DNA of 64,000 nucleotides, from assembly GCF_000498395.2 (NCBI RefSeq), contig NZ_CP010979.1, positions 5,920,001-5,984,000 on the forward strand. Direction: 5' to 3'. The notes under the pieces were generated by a model, which worked only from the letters and a program-made list of their open reading frames with translations, had not been told where the DNA came from and did not search any database. Origin of the DNA: Pseudomonas putida S13.1.2 (GTDB lineage Bacteria; Pseudomonadota; Gammaproteobacteria; Pseudomonadales; Pseudomonadaceae). The first letter of the stretch is position 1; each line of letters begins with the position of its first letter. Below are positions 1 to 11,699 of the stretch, in pieces. Made by a program: the position numbers and the translations under genes.

Positions 1-1790
<1,790 letters not shown>

Positions 1791-1924
1791 TATAACACCC
1801 AAGCAATTTGCTGACGCAGATTGCGGTGGTGAAGATGACACGAACCGAAAGTTCGCAACAAACCACAAATATCGCATATCCGGATTCGCTGGGCTGTCCA
1901 TCTGGACATTCTGGCTACAGAATT

Positions 1925-2041
1925 TCTTGACGACCATAGAGCATTGGAACCACCTGATCCCATCCCGAACTCAGCAGTGAAACGATGCATCGCCGATGGT
2001 AGTGTGGGGTTTCCCCATGTGAGAGTAGGTCATCGTCAAGA
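1925..2041 (+). rRNA. rrf: 5S ribosomal RNA
   Basis: This is a typical gammaproteobacterial 5S rRNA. The internal GATCCCATCCCGAACTCAG element is present, and the ends CTTGACGACC and CATCGTCAAG pair to form helix I. It lies about 135 bases after the 23S gene in the same rRNA operon. The end positions are approximate to a few bases. Confidence 0.96.
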
Positions 2042-2050
2042 TTCATTTCG

Positions 2051-2090
2051 CAAAACCCCTATCTGCGCATGCAGGTAGGGGTTTTGTCTT
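2051..2090 (+). terminator. rRNA operon terminator
   Basis: A strong hairpin with arms CAAAACCCCTATCTGC and GCAGGTAGGGGTTTTG, separated by GCAT, is followed by a T-rich tail. It sits directly after the 5S gene and ends the rRNA operon. An open frame running through it into recC is therefore not evidence for an earlier recC start. Confidence 0.93.
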
Positions 2091-2239
2091 TGCGGCGCAA
2101 ATATCCCCAGCCCTGCCTGAACCCCTGTAGGAGCAGGGTGCAATGCCAGCCAAGGGCGCTCAAAGGGTGGCATTCGGCCCTTTCATGTTCGCGTGATATC
2201 TTCCCCCCTCAGCCATCAGCGCCTGCCAGAGACCCTCCG

Positions 2240-5200
2240 ATGCCCAACATCACCCACCTCCACCCCGGCTTCATGATCGTCCATGGCAACCGCCTCGACG
2301 ACTTGCGCAGCCTGGTGGTGAGCTGGATGCGTCGCTACCCCTTGGCGCCGCTGGAAAACGAAATTGCCCTGGTGCAAAGCAATGGCATCGCCCAATGGCT
2401 CAAGTTGGCGCTGGCTGAAGACCCGCAGGAAGATGACCAGGGCGGCTGCGGCATCGCCGCCGCAATCGATGTGCAACTGCCTGGCAGCTTCATGTGGCAG
2501 TTGTACCGAAGCGTGTTGGGCCGCGACGAAATTCCCGAGGTTTCGCTGCTGGACAAAGCTCCGCTGACCTGGCGCCTGATGCGCCTGTTACCAGCTCTGG
2601 TCGAGCGCCCGCATTTCGAGCCGCTGCGGCGCTTTCTCACCGACGACAGTGACCTACGCAAGCGCTACCAGCTCGCCGAGCGCCTGGCCGACCTGTTCGA
2701 CCAGTACCAGGTCTACCGCGCCGATTGGCTCAAGGACTGGGCTGCCGGCGAGCACATCGTCAGCACCGCCCGCGGTGAGCGCAAAGCGCTGCCCCCAGGC
2801 AACCGCTGGCAAGCCGAACTGTGGCGTGCATTGCTGGAGGATGTCGGCCAAGAGGGGATGGCACAGAGCCGCGCCGGGGTGCACCAACGCTTTGTCGAGC
2901 GTATCAACAGCTTGCAGCAGGCACCCGCAGGGCTCCCACCGCGGGTGATCGTGTTCGGCATCTCTTCGCTGCCAGCTCAGGCCCTGGAAGCATTGGCGGG
3001 CCTGGCGCGCTTCAGTCAGGTGCTGCTGTGTGTGCACAACCCCTGTCGCCACCACTGGGCCGATATCGTTGCCGACAAGGACCTGCTGCGCCATCAGTAC
3101 AAGCGCCAGCAGCGCAAGCAGGGCATGCCCCTGCAACTGGACGACCAGTCGCTGCATCAACATGCCCACCCGTTGCTGGCGGCCTGGGGCAAACAAGGCC
3201 GCGACTATATCAACCTGCTCGACAGCTATGACGACCCGGGCAGCTACCAGGGGGTGTTCAGCGATGGCCGCATCGACCTCTTCAGTGACGGTTCGCCCAC
3301 AACGCTGCTCAACCAACTGCAGGACGACATTCTCGAACTGCGCCCACTCGCCGAAACCCGCGAGCTGTGGCCGGCAGTCGACACGGCGAAAGACCGCTCG
3401 GTTCGGTTCCACATTGCCCACAGCCCGCAACGCGAAGTGGAGATCCTGCATGACCAGCTGCTGGCCCGCTTCAGCGCCGACCCGACGTTGCGCCCACGTG
3501 ACGTGATCGTCATGCTGCCGGCCGTCGACACCTACGCCCCGCATGTCCGCGCAGTGTTCGGCCAGTTGCAACGCAATGACCCGCGCTACATTCCGTTCAC
3601 CCTCACCGACCAGGGCCAGCGCGGTCGCGAGCCTTTACTGATCGCCCTCGAACACCTGCTCAAGTTGCCGGACAGCCGCTTCGCAGTCAGCGAAGTACTC
3701 GACCTGCTGGACGTACCGGCCGTCCGCGCCCGCTTTGGCATCCGCGAAAACGACCTGCCCACGCTGCACCGCTGGATCGAGGGTGCGGGCATCCGGTGGG
3801 GCATCAACGCCGAGCAGCGGGCCAGCCTGGGCTTGCCTGCCGGGCTTGAACAGAACAGTTGGCGCTTCGGCCTGCGGCGCATGCTGCTGGGCTATGCCGT
3901 GGGTGTGGGCGAGGCCTGTGACGGCATTGAACCCTACGATGAAATCGGTGGGCTGGACGCGGCACTGATCGGCCCGCTGGTAGCACTGCTCGATGCGCTC
4001 GAAGTTGCCTGCCAGGCCTTGGCCGAGCCTGCGACAGTCAGCCAGTGGGGTGAGCGCCTGCATGCCTTGCTGCAGGTGTTTTTCCTCGCCGAGGGCGAGC
4101 GGGACGAGCTCCTGCTGATGCAACTGCAGGAGCTGCGCGATGGCTGGCTTGAAGTGTGCGAGGCGGTCGGCCTGCAAGACCCGTTACCGCTGACCGTAGT
4201 GCGTGAAGCCTGGCTGTCGGGCCTCGACCAGGGCAAGCTGTCGCAACGCTTCCTCGCCGGCTCGGTGAACTTTTGTACCCTCATGCCCATGCGCGCCATC
4301 CCGTTCCGGGTGGTCTGCCTGCTGGGCATGAACGATGGTGACTACCCGCGCGCCCAGCAACCGCTGGACTTCGACCTGATGGCCAGCGACTACCGCCCCG
4401 GTGACCGCTCACGGCGCGAAGACGATCGTTACCTGCTGCTGGAAGCGCTACTGTCGGCGCGTGACCAGCTGTATGTCAGCTGGGTCGGGCGCAGCATTCG
4501 CGACAACAGCGAGCGACCTGCCTCGGTGCTGATCGGCCAATTGCGTGATCACATCGCAGCTGGCTGGCACTTGGCCGGCGCGCAGGAGGGGCCGGCAGCG
4601 CAGCCGGGCGAGCAACTGCTGCACGCACTGACCCAGGAGCATCCCCTGCAGCCTTTCAGCGCTCGTTACTTCCAGAAGGGCAGCCCGTTGTTCAGCTTTG
4701 CCCACGAATGGCAGCTGCTACACCAAAAGGGCGAGGAGGATGAGCAGGGTGACACCGGCCTGCCGCCTTACCTTGACGATGAAGCCCTGAGCCTGACCCA
4801 GCTCAACGACTTCTTGCGCCACCCGGTGCGGCATTTCTTCAGCCAGCGCTTGAAGGTGTACTTCGAGGCGCTGGAAACGCCTACCCCGGACGAAGAACCT
4901 TTTGTCCTGGATACCCTGCAACGCTACGGCGCCAGTGAAAGCCTGCTCGGCGCTGCGCTGGCCGAGCCGGGCAACGCCGAACAGGCGTTGCGGGCCCAGG
5001 CCCGGCGCCTTCAGGCTTGCGGTTTGCTGCCGCTGGCCGGTTTCGGCGAGCTGCTGCAAAGCGAGTTGATCGAACCGCTCCCCGACCTGCTGCAACGTCA
5101 CCAGCAGTTGCTGCAACGCTGGCCGCAGCCGGTCGAAGGCGCTTTGCCGGTGCATTTCGAGCACGGCCCGCACCGTCTCGAAGGCTGGCTGGGACGGGTC

Positions 5201-5722
5201 TTCCAGGCGGATGACCAGAGCCTGCTGAGTATCACCACCGTACCTAACACAATCAGCGCAGGGCGCAACAACCTCAAGTGGCACCGTTTGATCGCCCCCT
5301 GGGTTACCCACCTGGCGGCCTGTGCGGCAGGCTACCCCTATAACAGTGCACTGGTAGCCAGCGACCTGACCCTGTTGCTTGCGCCGCTGCCGCAAGAGCA
5401 GGCTGCGCAACTGTTGGGCGACTTGCTGGTGGCCCGTCAGGCGGCGATGAATGCGCCGTTGCCCGTCGCGGCCAAAACCGCGTTTGCCTGGCTGGCCCAG
5501 GACGATGCTGATAAAGCCCTGGCCGCAGCGGCCCGCGCCTACGAAGGCGATGAACGCACCCGTTTTGGCGAGCGAAGTGAAAGCGTTGCCCTGGCCCGCC
5601 AGTTCCGCGACTTTGCCGCGCTTAGCGCCGACGAAACCTTCGAAGGCTGGTGCGAAACCTTGTACCGCCCATTGTTCACCGCCCCGTGGCAGACCCTGGG
5701 CAACCCGGAGAAAGGCGCATGA
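2240..5722 (+). CDS. recC: exodeoxyribonuclease V subunit gamma, RecC
   Basis: RecC is the non-catalytic, Chi-recognising subunit of the RecBCD helicase-nuclease, which processes double-strand breaks before RecA loading. The 1160-residue product begins MPNITHLHPGFMIVHGNRLD, a typical RecC N terminus, and contains the family block MPMRAIPFRVVCLLGMNDGDYPR. The frame is open upstream to 2069, but that stretch overlaps the rRNA terminator. The ATG at 2240 matches the family start, so the longer version was rejected. The stop overlaps the recB start (ATGA at 5719-5722), which indicates translational coupling in a recC-recB-recD operon. Confidence 0.95.
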   Translation: MPNITHLHPGFMIVHGNRLDDLRSLVVSWMRRYPLAPLENEIALVQSNGIAQWLKLALAEDPQEDDQGGCGIAAAIDVQLPGSFMWQLYRSVLGRDEIPEVSLLDKAPLTWRLMRLLPALVERPHFEPLRRFLTDDSDLRKRYQLAERLADLFDQYQVYRADWLKDWAAGEHIVSTARGERKALPPGNRWQAELWRALLEDVGQEGMAQSRAGVHQRFVERINSLQQAPAGLPPRVIVFGISSLPAQALEALAGLARFSQVLLCVHNPCRHHWADIVADKDLLRHQYKRQQRKQGMPLQLDDQSLHQHAHPLLAAWGKQGRDYINLLDSYDDPGSYQGVFSDGRIDLFSDGSPTTLLNQLQDDILELRPLAETRELWPAVDTAKDRSVRFHIAHSPQREVEILHDQLLARFSADPTLRPRDVIVMLPAVDTYAPHVRAVFGQLQRNDPRYIPFTLTDQGQRGREPLLIALEHLLKLPDSRFAVSEVLDLLDVPAVRARFGIRENDLPTLHRWIEGAGIRWGINAEQRASLGLPAGLEQNSWRFGLRRMLLGYAVGVGEACDGIEPYDEIGGLDAALIGPLVALLDALEVACQALAEPATVSQWGERLHALLQVFFLAEGERDELLLMQLQELRDGWLEVCEAVGLQDPLPLTVVREAWLSGLDQGKLSQRFLAGSVNFCTLMPMRAIPFRVVCLLGMNDGDYPRAQQPLDFDLMASDYRPGDRSRREDDRYLLLEALLSARDQLYVSWVGRSIRDNSERPASVLIGQLRDHIAAGWHLAGAQEGPAAQPGEQLLHALTQEHPLQPFSARYFQKGSPLFSFAHEWQLLHQKGEEDEQGDTGLPPYLDDEALSLTQLNDFLRHPVRHFFSQRLKVYFEALETPTPDEEPFVLDTLQRYGASESLLGAALAEPGNAEQALRAQARRLQACGLLPLAGFGELLQSELIEPLPDLLQRHQQLLQRWPQPVEGALPVHFEHGPHRLEGWLGRVFQADDQSLLSITTVPNTISAGRNNLKWHRLIAPWVTHLAACAAGYPYNSALVASDLTLLLAPLPQEQAAQLLGDLLVARQAAMNAPLPVAAKTAFAWLAQDDADKALAAAARAYEGDERTRFGERSESVALARQFRDFAALSADETFEGWCETLYRPLFTAPWQTLGNPEKGA

Positions 5723-8700
5723 CCCAGGACCGTCCCCTGGCACTGAGTTTCCCCCTGCACGGCAGCCAGCTGATCGAGGCCAGCGCCGGCACGGGCAAGA
5801 CCTTTACCATTTCGGCGCTGTACCTGCGGCTGATCCTCGGTCACGGTGGTGAGCAGGGCTTCGAACGCGAACTGCTGCCACCGCAGATCCTCGTGGTCAC
5901 CTTCACTGATGCTGCCACCAAAGAGCTGCGCGAACGCATCCGCGCCCGCCTGGCAGAGGCTGCACGGTTCTTCCGTGGCGAACTGGAAGGCGCCGATCCG
6001 CTGTTGCATCAGCTGCGTGACGATTACCCGCAAGAGGCTTGGCCGCGTTGTGCAGGCCGCCTGGAAATCGCCGTGCAGTGGATGGACGAGGCTGCGGTAT
6101 CGACCATCCACGGCTGGTGCCAGCGCATGCTGCGCGAGCACGCCTTCGACAGCGGCAGCCTGTTCACCCAGACCCTGGAAACCGACCATAGCGAGTTGCT
6201 GGGCCAGGTCATGCGCGATTACTGGCGGCGCTTCTGCTATGGCATGCAAGGTGACGCACTGGCCTGGGTACGTGGCAACTGGGGCAGCCCTGACGCTTTG
6301 CTGCCACGCATTCGCCCACTGTTCGGCCGCGTACGCGCCCAGCAGGACGGGCCGGAGCCAGCCGCACTGATCCAGGCATCGCTGCAGCAACGTGGCGAAC
6401 AGTTGGCCCGGCTGAAGGCACCGTGGGCGCAATGGGCGGAGGAACTGCGGCAGATCTGCCGCGATGCGCTGGCCGCCAAGCAGGTCGATGGCCGCAAGAT
6501 GCAAGCCCGTTACTTCGAGCCCTGGTTCGACAAGCTCTGCGCCTGGGCCGGGGATGAGCAACTGGTGGAGCTCGACCTGGGCACGGGCTTTACCCGCCTG
6601 ACCCCGGCCGGCATGGCCGAGGCCTGGAAGGGGGAGCCTCCCGAGCACCCGGGCCTGAACGCCATGCAGAGCTTGCAGCAACAATTGCAGGCCTTGGACA
6701 GCCCGGATGCCCCGCTGCTCGAGCATGCGGCCTATTGGGTATCCGCGCGTTTCGAAGTGGAGAAGCGCCGGCGTGCCGAAATGGGCTTCGACGACATGCT
6801 CGTGCGCTTGCAGCACGCGCTTGCCAGTGAGGCCGGCGAGCGCCTGGCCAGCCTGATCCGCGAGCAGTTTCCGGTAGCGCTGATCGACGAATTCCAGGAC
6901 ACCGACCCGGTTCAGTACGGTATTTTCGAGCGTATCTACCAGATCAGCGAAAACCGCGCAGAAACCGGCCTTTTCATGATCGGCGACCCCAAGCAGGCGA
7001 TCTATGCCTTCCGGGGCGCCGACATCTACACCTACCTTGCCGCACGGCGCGCCACCAGCGGCCGCCTGCACAGCCTGGATACCAACTACCGGTCCAGCAA
7101 GGCCATGGTCGCGGCCGTCAACCAGGTGTTCCTGCAGGCCGAGGCGCGTGAAGCGGGGCGGGGCGCATTCCTGTTCCGCGAGGCCGATGACAACCCGCTG
7201 CCATTCATCGAGGTCCGCGCCAAGGGGCGTAGCGAACAGTTGCTGATTGACGGGGAACCCAGTGCAGCCCTGCAGTGCTGGCAGCTGGAGAGCGAGGAGC
7301 CAGTCTCCAGCAGTGTCTATCGCCAGCAGCTGGCAGCCAGTTGCGCCAGCCATATCGTTGCCCTGCTCAATGGCGGTCAGCAGGGCACGGCGGGGTTCCA
7401 GAACGCCGAAGGCGAATTGCGCCCCTGCCTGCCCTCCGACATCGCCATCCTGGTGCGTGATGGCCATGAAGCGCAGATGGTCCGCGCCGAGCTGGCCGCA
7501 CGCGATGTGCGCAGTGTGTATTTGTCCGACAAGGACTCGGTGTTCGCCGCCCAAGAGGCCCACGACCTGCTGGCCTGGCTCAAGGCCTGCGCTGAGCCAG
7601 ACTCGGAGCGCCTGCTCAAGGCCGCACTGGCCAGCCTTACACTGGGCCTGTCGCTGACCGCGCTGGACCGCTTGAACCAGGACGAACGGGTCTGGGAAGG
7701 TTGGGTCATGCGTTTTCGTCATTATCGCGATACCTGGCAACGCCAAGGCGTGCTGCCCATGCTGCGGCACCTGCTGCATGACTTCCAGCTGCCGCGCACG
7801 CTGGTGCGCCGCAGTGATGGCGAACGTGTACTGACCAACCTGCTGCACCTGGCCGAGCTGCTACAGCAGGCCGCGGGTGAGCTGGACGGTGAACAGGCGT
7901 TGATCCGTCACCTCGCCGAACAACTGGCCAGTTCCGGGCAGGCCGGTGAAGAGCAGATCCTGCGTCTGGAGAGCGACGAACAGTTGGTCAAAGTGGTGAC
8001 CATCCACAAGTCCAAGGGCCTGGAGTATCCCCTGGTCTACCTGCCGTTCATCTGCACCAGCAAACCGGTGGATGGCAGCCGCCTGCCGCTGGCCTGGCAT
8101 GACAGCGAAGGTAACGCTCACCTCACCCTCACTCCGGACCAGCAACAGATCGAGCGCGCCGACGACGAGCGCCTGGCCGAAGACCTGCGCCTGCTCTACG
8201 TAGCCCTCACCCGCGCCCAGCATGCTTGCTGGCTCGGTGTTGCCGACCTCAAGCGCGGCAACCAGAAGAGTTCGCAGCTGCACCGCTCAGCCTTTGGCTA
8301 CCTGCTGGGTGGCGGCCTTGCCTTGGCGGGCTCGGAGCAGCTTGCAGGCTGGTTGCAGGCGTTGGCGTCAACCTGCCCGCACATCACTTGCCCGGGCCTG
8401 CCGCAGGCGGATGAACGCGTGTATCGCATGCCCCACGCCGAACGTGAGCTTTTGCCCGCACGCAAACCGCGCCGCGCGGCAGCCGAGCATTGGTGGATCG
8501 CCTCGTACAGCGCCCTGCGCATCGGCGATCAGACGCTCGTTGCCGACAGCTCACAGGCCCAGCAACTGCTGGATGATGAAGTGGCCGATGCCCAGCTGCT
8601 GCGCGAGGTCCCGGCCGACAGCGGCGATATCCACCGCTTTCCGCGGGGGCCGAACCCTGGCACTTTCCTGCATGGTTTGCTGGAGTGGGCGGGGCGCGAG

Positions 8701-9393
8701 GGCTTCAGCCAGGTCAGCGACAACCCTCAGCTGATCGAGCGTACCGTGGGCCAGCGCTGCAACCGCCGTGACTGGGCCGGCTGGATTCCCACCCTCAGCC
8801 AGTGGATGCAACGCCTGCTGGGCGAGGCGCTGCCATTGCCGGGCAGCGACCAGGGCGTGACGCTGGGGCAGTTGCGTCATTACCAGATCGAAATGGAGTT
8901 CTGGTTCGCCAGCCACCGGGTCGACGCCGAGCAACTCGATCGCCTTGTCGCACGCCACACCCACCCCGGCCTGGCGCGCCCGGCGGCGCAGCCGACCGTG
9001 CTCAACGGCATGTTCAAAGGCTTCATCGACCTGGCGTTCGAGCTGGACGGGCGTTACTACGTCACCGACTACAAGTCCAACTGGTTGGGCGTGGATATCC
9101 AGGCCTACGACGCCATGGCCATGGAAAAGGCCATTCTGGAGCACCGCTACGATCTGCAGTACGTGTTGTACCTTCTGGCGCTGCACCGCCAGTTGCGCGC
9201 TCGCCTGCCGGACTACGACTACGACCGCCATGTTGGCGGTGCCTTGTTCATCTTCCTGCGGGGTGCCAGCAGCAGCGGCCAAGGCGTGTACCACACCAAG
9301 CCACCGCGTGAGCTGATCGAACGCCTTGATGCGCTGTTCCGTGGCGAGCATGCGCCGGCACAGCAGGACCTGTTTGCCGGAGCCGTGCCATGA
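5719..9393 (+). CDS. recB: exodeoxyribonuclease V subunit beta, RecB
   Basis: RecB is the 3'-5' superfamily 1 helicase and nuclease subunit of RecBCD (1224 aa here). Walker A ASAGTGKT lies near residues 21-28 with Lys27. The Walker B-like block LIDEFQDTDP lies near residue 390, followed by the GDPKQAIYAFRGAD helicase motif. The C-terminal RecB-family nuclease core VTDYKSN sits near residues 1115-1121, with Asp1117 and Lys1119. The ATG at 5719 overlaps the recC stop, and the gene's own stop overlaps the recD start at 9390-9393. Length and motif order are normal, so the enzyme should be active. Confidence 0.96.
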   Translation: MTQDRPLALSFPLHGSQLIEASAGTGKTFTISALYLRLILGHGGEQGFERELLPPQILVVTFTDAATKELRERIRARLAEAARFFRGELEGADPLLHQLRDDYPQEAWPRCAGRLEIAVQWMDEAAVSTIHGWCQRMLREHAFDSGSLFTQTLETDHSELLGQVMRDYWRRFCYGMQGDALAWVRGNWGSPDALLPRIRPLFGRVRAQQDGPEPAALIQASLQQRGEQLARLKAPWAQWAEELRQICRDALAAKQVDGRKMQARYFEPWFDKLCAWAGDEQLVELDLGTGFTRLTPAGMAEAWKGEPPEHPGLNAMQSLQQQLQALDSPDAPLLEHAAYWVSARFEVEKRRRAEMGFDDMLVRLQHALASEAGERLASLIREQFPVALIDEFQDTDPVQYGIFERIYQISENRAETGLFMIGDPKQAIYAFRGADIYTYLAARRATSGRLHSLDTNYRSSKAMVAAVNQVFLQAEAREAGRGAFLFREADDNPLPFIEVRAKGRSEQLLIDGEPSAALQCWQLESEEPVSSSVYRQQLAASCASHIVALLNGGQQGTAGFQNAEGELRPCLPSDIAILVRDGHEAQMVRAELAARDVRSVYLSDKDSVFAAQEAHDLLAWLKACAEPDSERLLKAALASLTLGLSLTALDRLNQDERVWEGWVMRFRHYRDTWQRQGVLPMLRHLLHDFQLPRTLVRRSDGERVLTNLLHLAELLQQAAGELDGEQALIRHLAEQLASSGQAGEEQILRLESDEQLVKVVTIHKSKGLEYPLVYLPFICTSKPVDGSRLPLAWHDSEGNAHLTLTPDQQQIERADDERLAEDLRLLYVALTRAQHACWLGVADLKRGNQKSSQLHRSAFGYLLGGGLALAGSEQLAGWLQALASTCPHITCPGLPQADERVYRMPHAERELLPARKPRRAAAEHWWIASYSALRIGDQTLVADSSQAQQLLDDEVADAQLLREVPADSGDIHRFPRGPNPGTFLHGLLEWAGREGFSQVSDNPQLIERTVGQRCNRRDWAGWIPTLSQWMQRLLGEALPLPGSDQGVTLGQLRHYQIEMEFWFASHRVDAEQLDRLVARHTHPGLARPAAQPTVLNGMFKGFIDLAFELDGRYYVTDYKSNWLGVDIQAYDAMAMEKAILEHRYDLQYVLYLLALHRQLRARLPDYDYDRHVGGALFIFLRGASSSGQGVYHTKPPRELIERLDALFRGEHAPAQQDLFAGAVP

Positions 9394-11465
9394 GCCGAAA
9401 CCTAGTCGACCTGTTGCCCACCCCGTTGCACGCCGAGCACCTGCTGGCGCTGGCGCCACAGCATGACAGCGGCGACCTGCTGCAACTGCTCGATCGCTGG
9501 GTAGAGCGGGGCTGGCTGCGTGCCCTGGACCGCGCCTTCGTCTCGTTCCTCGAAGAGCGCGCCCCCGGTAGCGACCCCTTGCTATTGCTGGCGGCGGCGC
9601 TGGCCAGCCACCAATTGGGCCACGGGCATGTCTGCCTGGACCTGCAACAAACCCTGGCCGAGCCCGATTTCGCATTGTCGCTGCCGCCGGAAGGCGACGC
9701 CCTGATCGGGCCCTTGCTGCTGCCGTCGCAGTTGCTGGCCAACCTCGACTTGCAGGCCTGGCGCGACCGCATCGCCGCCAGCCCACTGGTGGCCGCAGGC
9801 GATACCCCAGGCCAACAAGCGAGGCCACTGGTGCTCAGCGCAGAGCGCCTGTACCTGCGCCGTTACTGGAGCTACGAGCGGCGTATCGACCATACCTTGC
9901 GCCAGCGCCTGACCCAGGCCGAAGCGCCGCTGGCCGACCTGTCAGGCCGCCTGGCGCAATTGTTCGAGGGCGGTGCGCCAGCGGGCCAGGTGGACTGGCA
10001 GAAGCTCGCCTGTGCGCTGGCTACCCGTGCCGGTTTCAGCATCATCACCGGTGGCCCCGGCACGGGTAAAACCACTACCGTGGTGCGCCTGCTGGCCTTG
10101 CTGCAGGGGCCGGCAGTGGAGCAGGGCAGGCCGCTGCGCATCCGCTTGGCCGCGCCGACCGGCAAGGCTGCTGCGCGCCTGACCGAATCGATTGGCCAGC
10201 AAGTCGAGCGCTTGCAGGTCAGCGCCGAAGTACGCGGGCAAATTCCTACCGAAGTCAGCACCGTGCACCGTCTGCTCGGCAGCCGGCCCGGCTCGCGGCA
10301 CTTCCGCCATCATGCGGGCAACCCGCTGCCGCTGGATGTGCTGGTGGTCGACGAAGCGTCGATGATCGACCTGGAAATGATGGCCAACCTGCTCGACGCC
10401 CTGCCACCCCGCGCGCGCCTGGTGCTGCTGGGCGACAAGGACCAGCTGGCCTCGGTCGAGGCCGGTGCGGTACTGGGTGACCTGTGCCGGGATGCCGAGG
10501 AGGGTTATTACTCGCCGGCGACCTCAGCGTGGCTGGAACAGATCAGTGGCGAGTCGCTGGCCGCCAGCGGCCTCAAGGCCGGTGATGAGCAGCGCAACCC
10601 GCTGGCCCAGCAATTGGTGATGCTGCGCTTCTCACGGCGCTTCGGGGAAGGCAGCGGCATTGGTCAGCTGGCGCGGCTGGTCAACCGCCAGGACTCCCAT
10701 GCAGCGCGTAACCTGCTGGCCGCGCCGCCGGCCGACGTGCACAGCCTTGCCCTCAAGCACGAGCAGGACCGGGCTTTCGACCGCCTGCTGCTCGACGGCC
10801 TTAACCGCGGTGCCGAAGGCCCGCAGGGCTACCGCAGCTACCTGCGCACCCTTGGCCGCTACCGGCCTGCACTCGACACCGCATTTGACGACCCCGCCTG
10901 GGAGCAATGGGCGGGCAGGGTGCTGCACAGCTTCGAGGACTTCCAGTTGCTGTGTGCGGTACGCCGTGGCGCCTGGGGTGTCGAAGGCCTCAACGAACGG
11001 GTGGCGCGGGTACTGCACAATGCCGGGCTGATCGACAGCCAGCAGCCCTGGTACGAAGGCCGCCCGGTGTTGGTAACCCGCAATGACTACGGCTTGGGCC
11101 TGATGAACGGTGATATCGGCATCGCTTTGCGCCTGCCGGATGAGCACGGTGAGCCGCTGCTGCGCGTAGCCTTCCCGCGTAACGACGGCAGTGGTGGTGT
11201 GCGTTTCGTTCTGCCGAGCCGGCTCAATGAAGTGGAAACGGTATTTGCCATGACCGTACACAAGTCCCAGGGCTCGGAGTTCAGCCACACGGCCCTGGTG
11301 CTGCCGGATGCGCTCAACCCGGTGCTGACCAAGGAACTGGTGTACACCGGCATCACCCGGGCCAAGCATTGCTTCAGCCTGGTCGAGCCACGTCAGGGTA
11401 TTTTCGAAGAAGCGGTGGCGCGCAAGGTGCGGCGTATTTCCGGGTTGATGCTGGAACAGGTCTAG
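9390..11465 (+). CDS. recD: exodeoxyribonuclease V subunit alpha, RecD
   Basis: RecD is the 5'-3' superfamily 1 helicase subunit of RecBCD (691 aa). Walker A GGPGTGKTTT lies near residues 221-230 with Lys227. It is followed by the Walker B region VVDEASMID and the GDKDQLASVEAGAVL helicase motif. The C-terminal motif FAMTVHKSQGSEF and a TGITRAK motif complete the UvrD_C-like domain. The ATG overlaps the recB stop, so the three subunits are translationally coupled. A REP pair follows the stop codon and may close the operon. Confidence 0.95.
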   Translation: MSRNLVDLLPTPLHAEHLLALAPQHDSGDLLQLLDRWVERGWLRALDRAFVSFLEERAPGSDPLLLLAAALASHQLGHGHVCLDLQQTLAEPDFALSLPPEGDALIGPLLLPSQLLANLDLQAWRDRIAASPLVAAGDTPGQQARPLVLSAERLYLRRYWSYERRIDHTLRQRLTQAEAPLADLSGRLAQLFEGGAPAGQVDWQKLACALATRAGFSIITGGPGTGKTTTVVRLLALLQGPAVEQGRPLRIRLAAPTGKAAARLTESIGQQVERLQVSAEVRGQIPTEVSTVHRLLGSRPGSRHFRHHAGNPLPLDVLVVDEASMIDLEMMANLLDALPPRARLVLLGDKDQLASVEAGAVLGDLCRDAEEGYYSPATSAWLEQISGESLAASGLKAGDEQRNPLAQQLVMLRFSRRFGEGSGIGQLARLVNRQDSHAARNLLAAPPADVHSLALKHEQDRAFDRLLLDGLNRGAEGPQGYRSYLRTLGRYRPALDTAFDDPAWEQWAGRVLHSFEDFQLLCAVRRGAWGVEGLNERVARVLHNAGLIDSQQPWYEGRPVLVTRNDYGLGLMNGDIGIALRLPDEHGEPLLRVAFPRNDGSGGVRFVLPSRLNEVETVFAMTVHKSQGSEFSHTALVLPDALNPVLTKELVYTGITRAKHCFSLVEPRQGIFEEAVARKVRRISGLMLEQV

Positions 11466-11514
11466 CCTTGGGGAATCGCGGTTTCACCAAAAACTCGATA
11501 ATGCATGCGGATCT

Positions 11515-11600
11515 TGTGGGAGCGGGTTTACCCGCGAACACCGGCGTAGCCGGTGCCATCCACCGCGTCGTCTGCTTCGCGGGTGAACCCGCTCCCACAG
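11515..11600. repeat. REP pair (BIME) after recD
   Basis: Inverted arms TGTGGGAGCGGGTTTACCCG and its near-complement ending CGGGTGAACCCGCTCCCACA flank a short ACCGGC/GCCGGT hairpin. This is the P. putida type of REP sequence, arranged as a convergent pair between recD and yfiR. Confidence 0.9.
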
Positions 11601-11699
11601 GGACCGCATGCGCCTCTGAAATCAGCGTCTCTCATACAACGATGCGGCCATGTGCTATCGTTGCGCCGATATCGGAAGGGACTTTAAGAGATTTCCCAC

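Noticed and set aside
2069-2239. 57-codon N-terminal extension of recC
   Set aside because: It begins inside the rRNA terminator hairpin and has no resemblance to RecC.
5539-7848. 769-codon minus-strand frame opposite recB
   Set aside because: It is antisense to a clear, full-length recB with intact motifs; no recognisable domain or ribosome site.
8551-9828. 425-codon minus-strand frame opposite recB and recD
   Set aside because: Antisense shadow crossing two real coupled genes.
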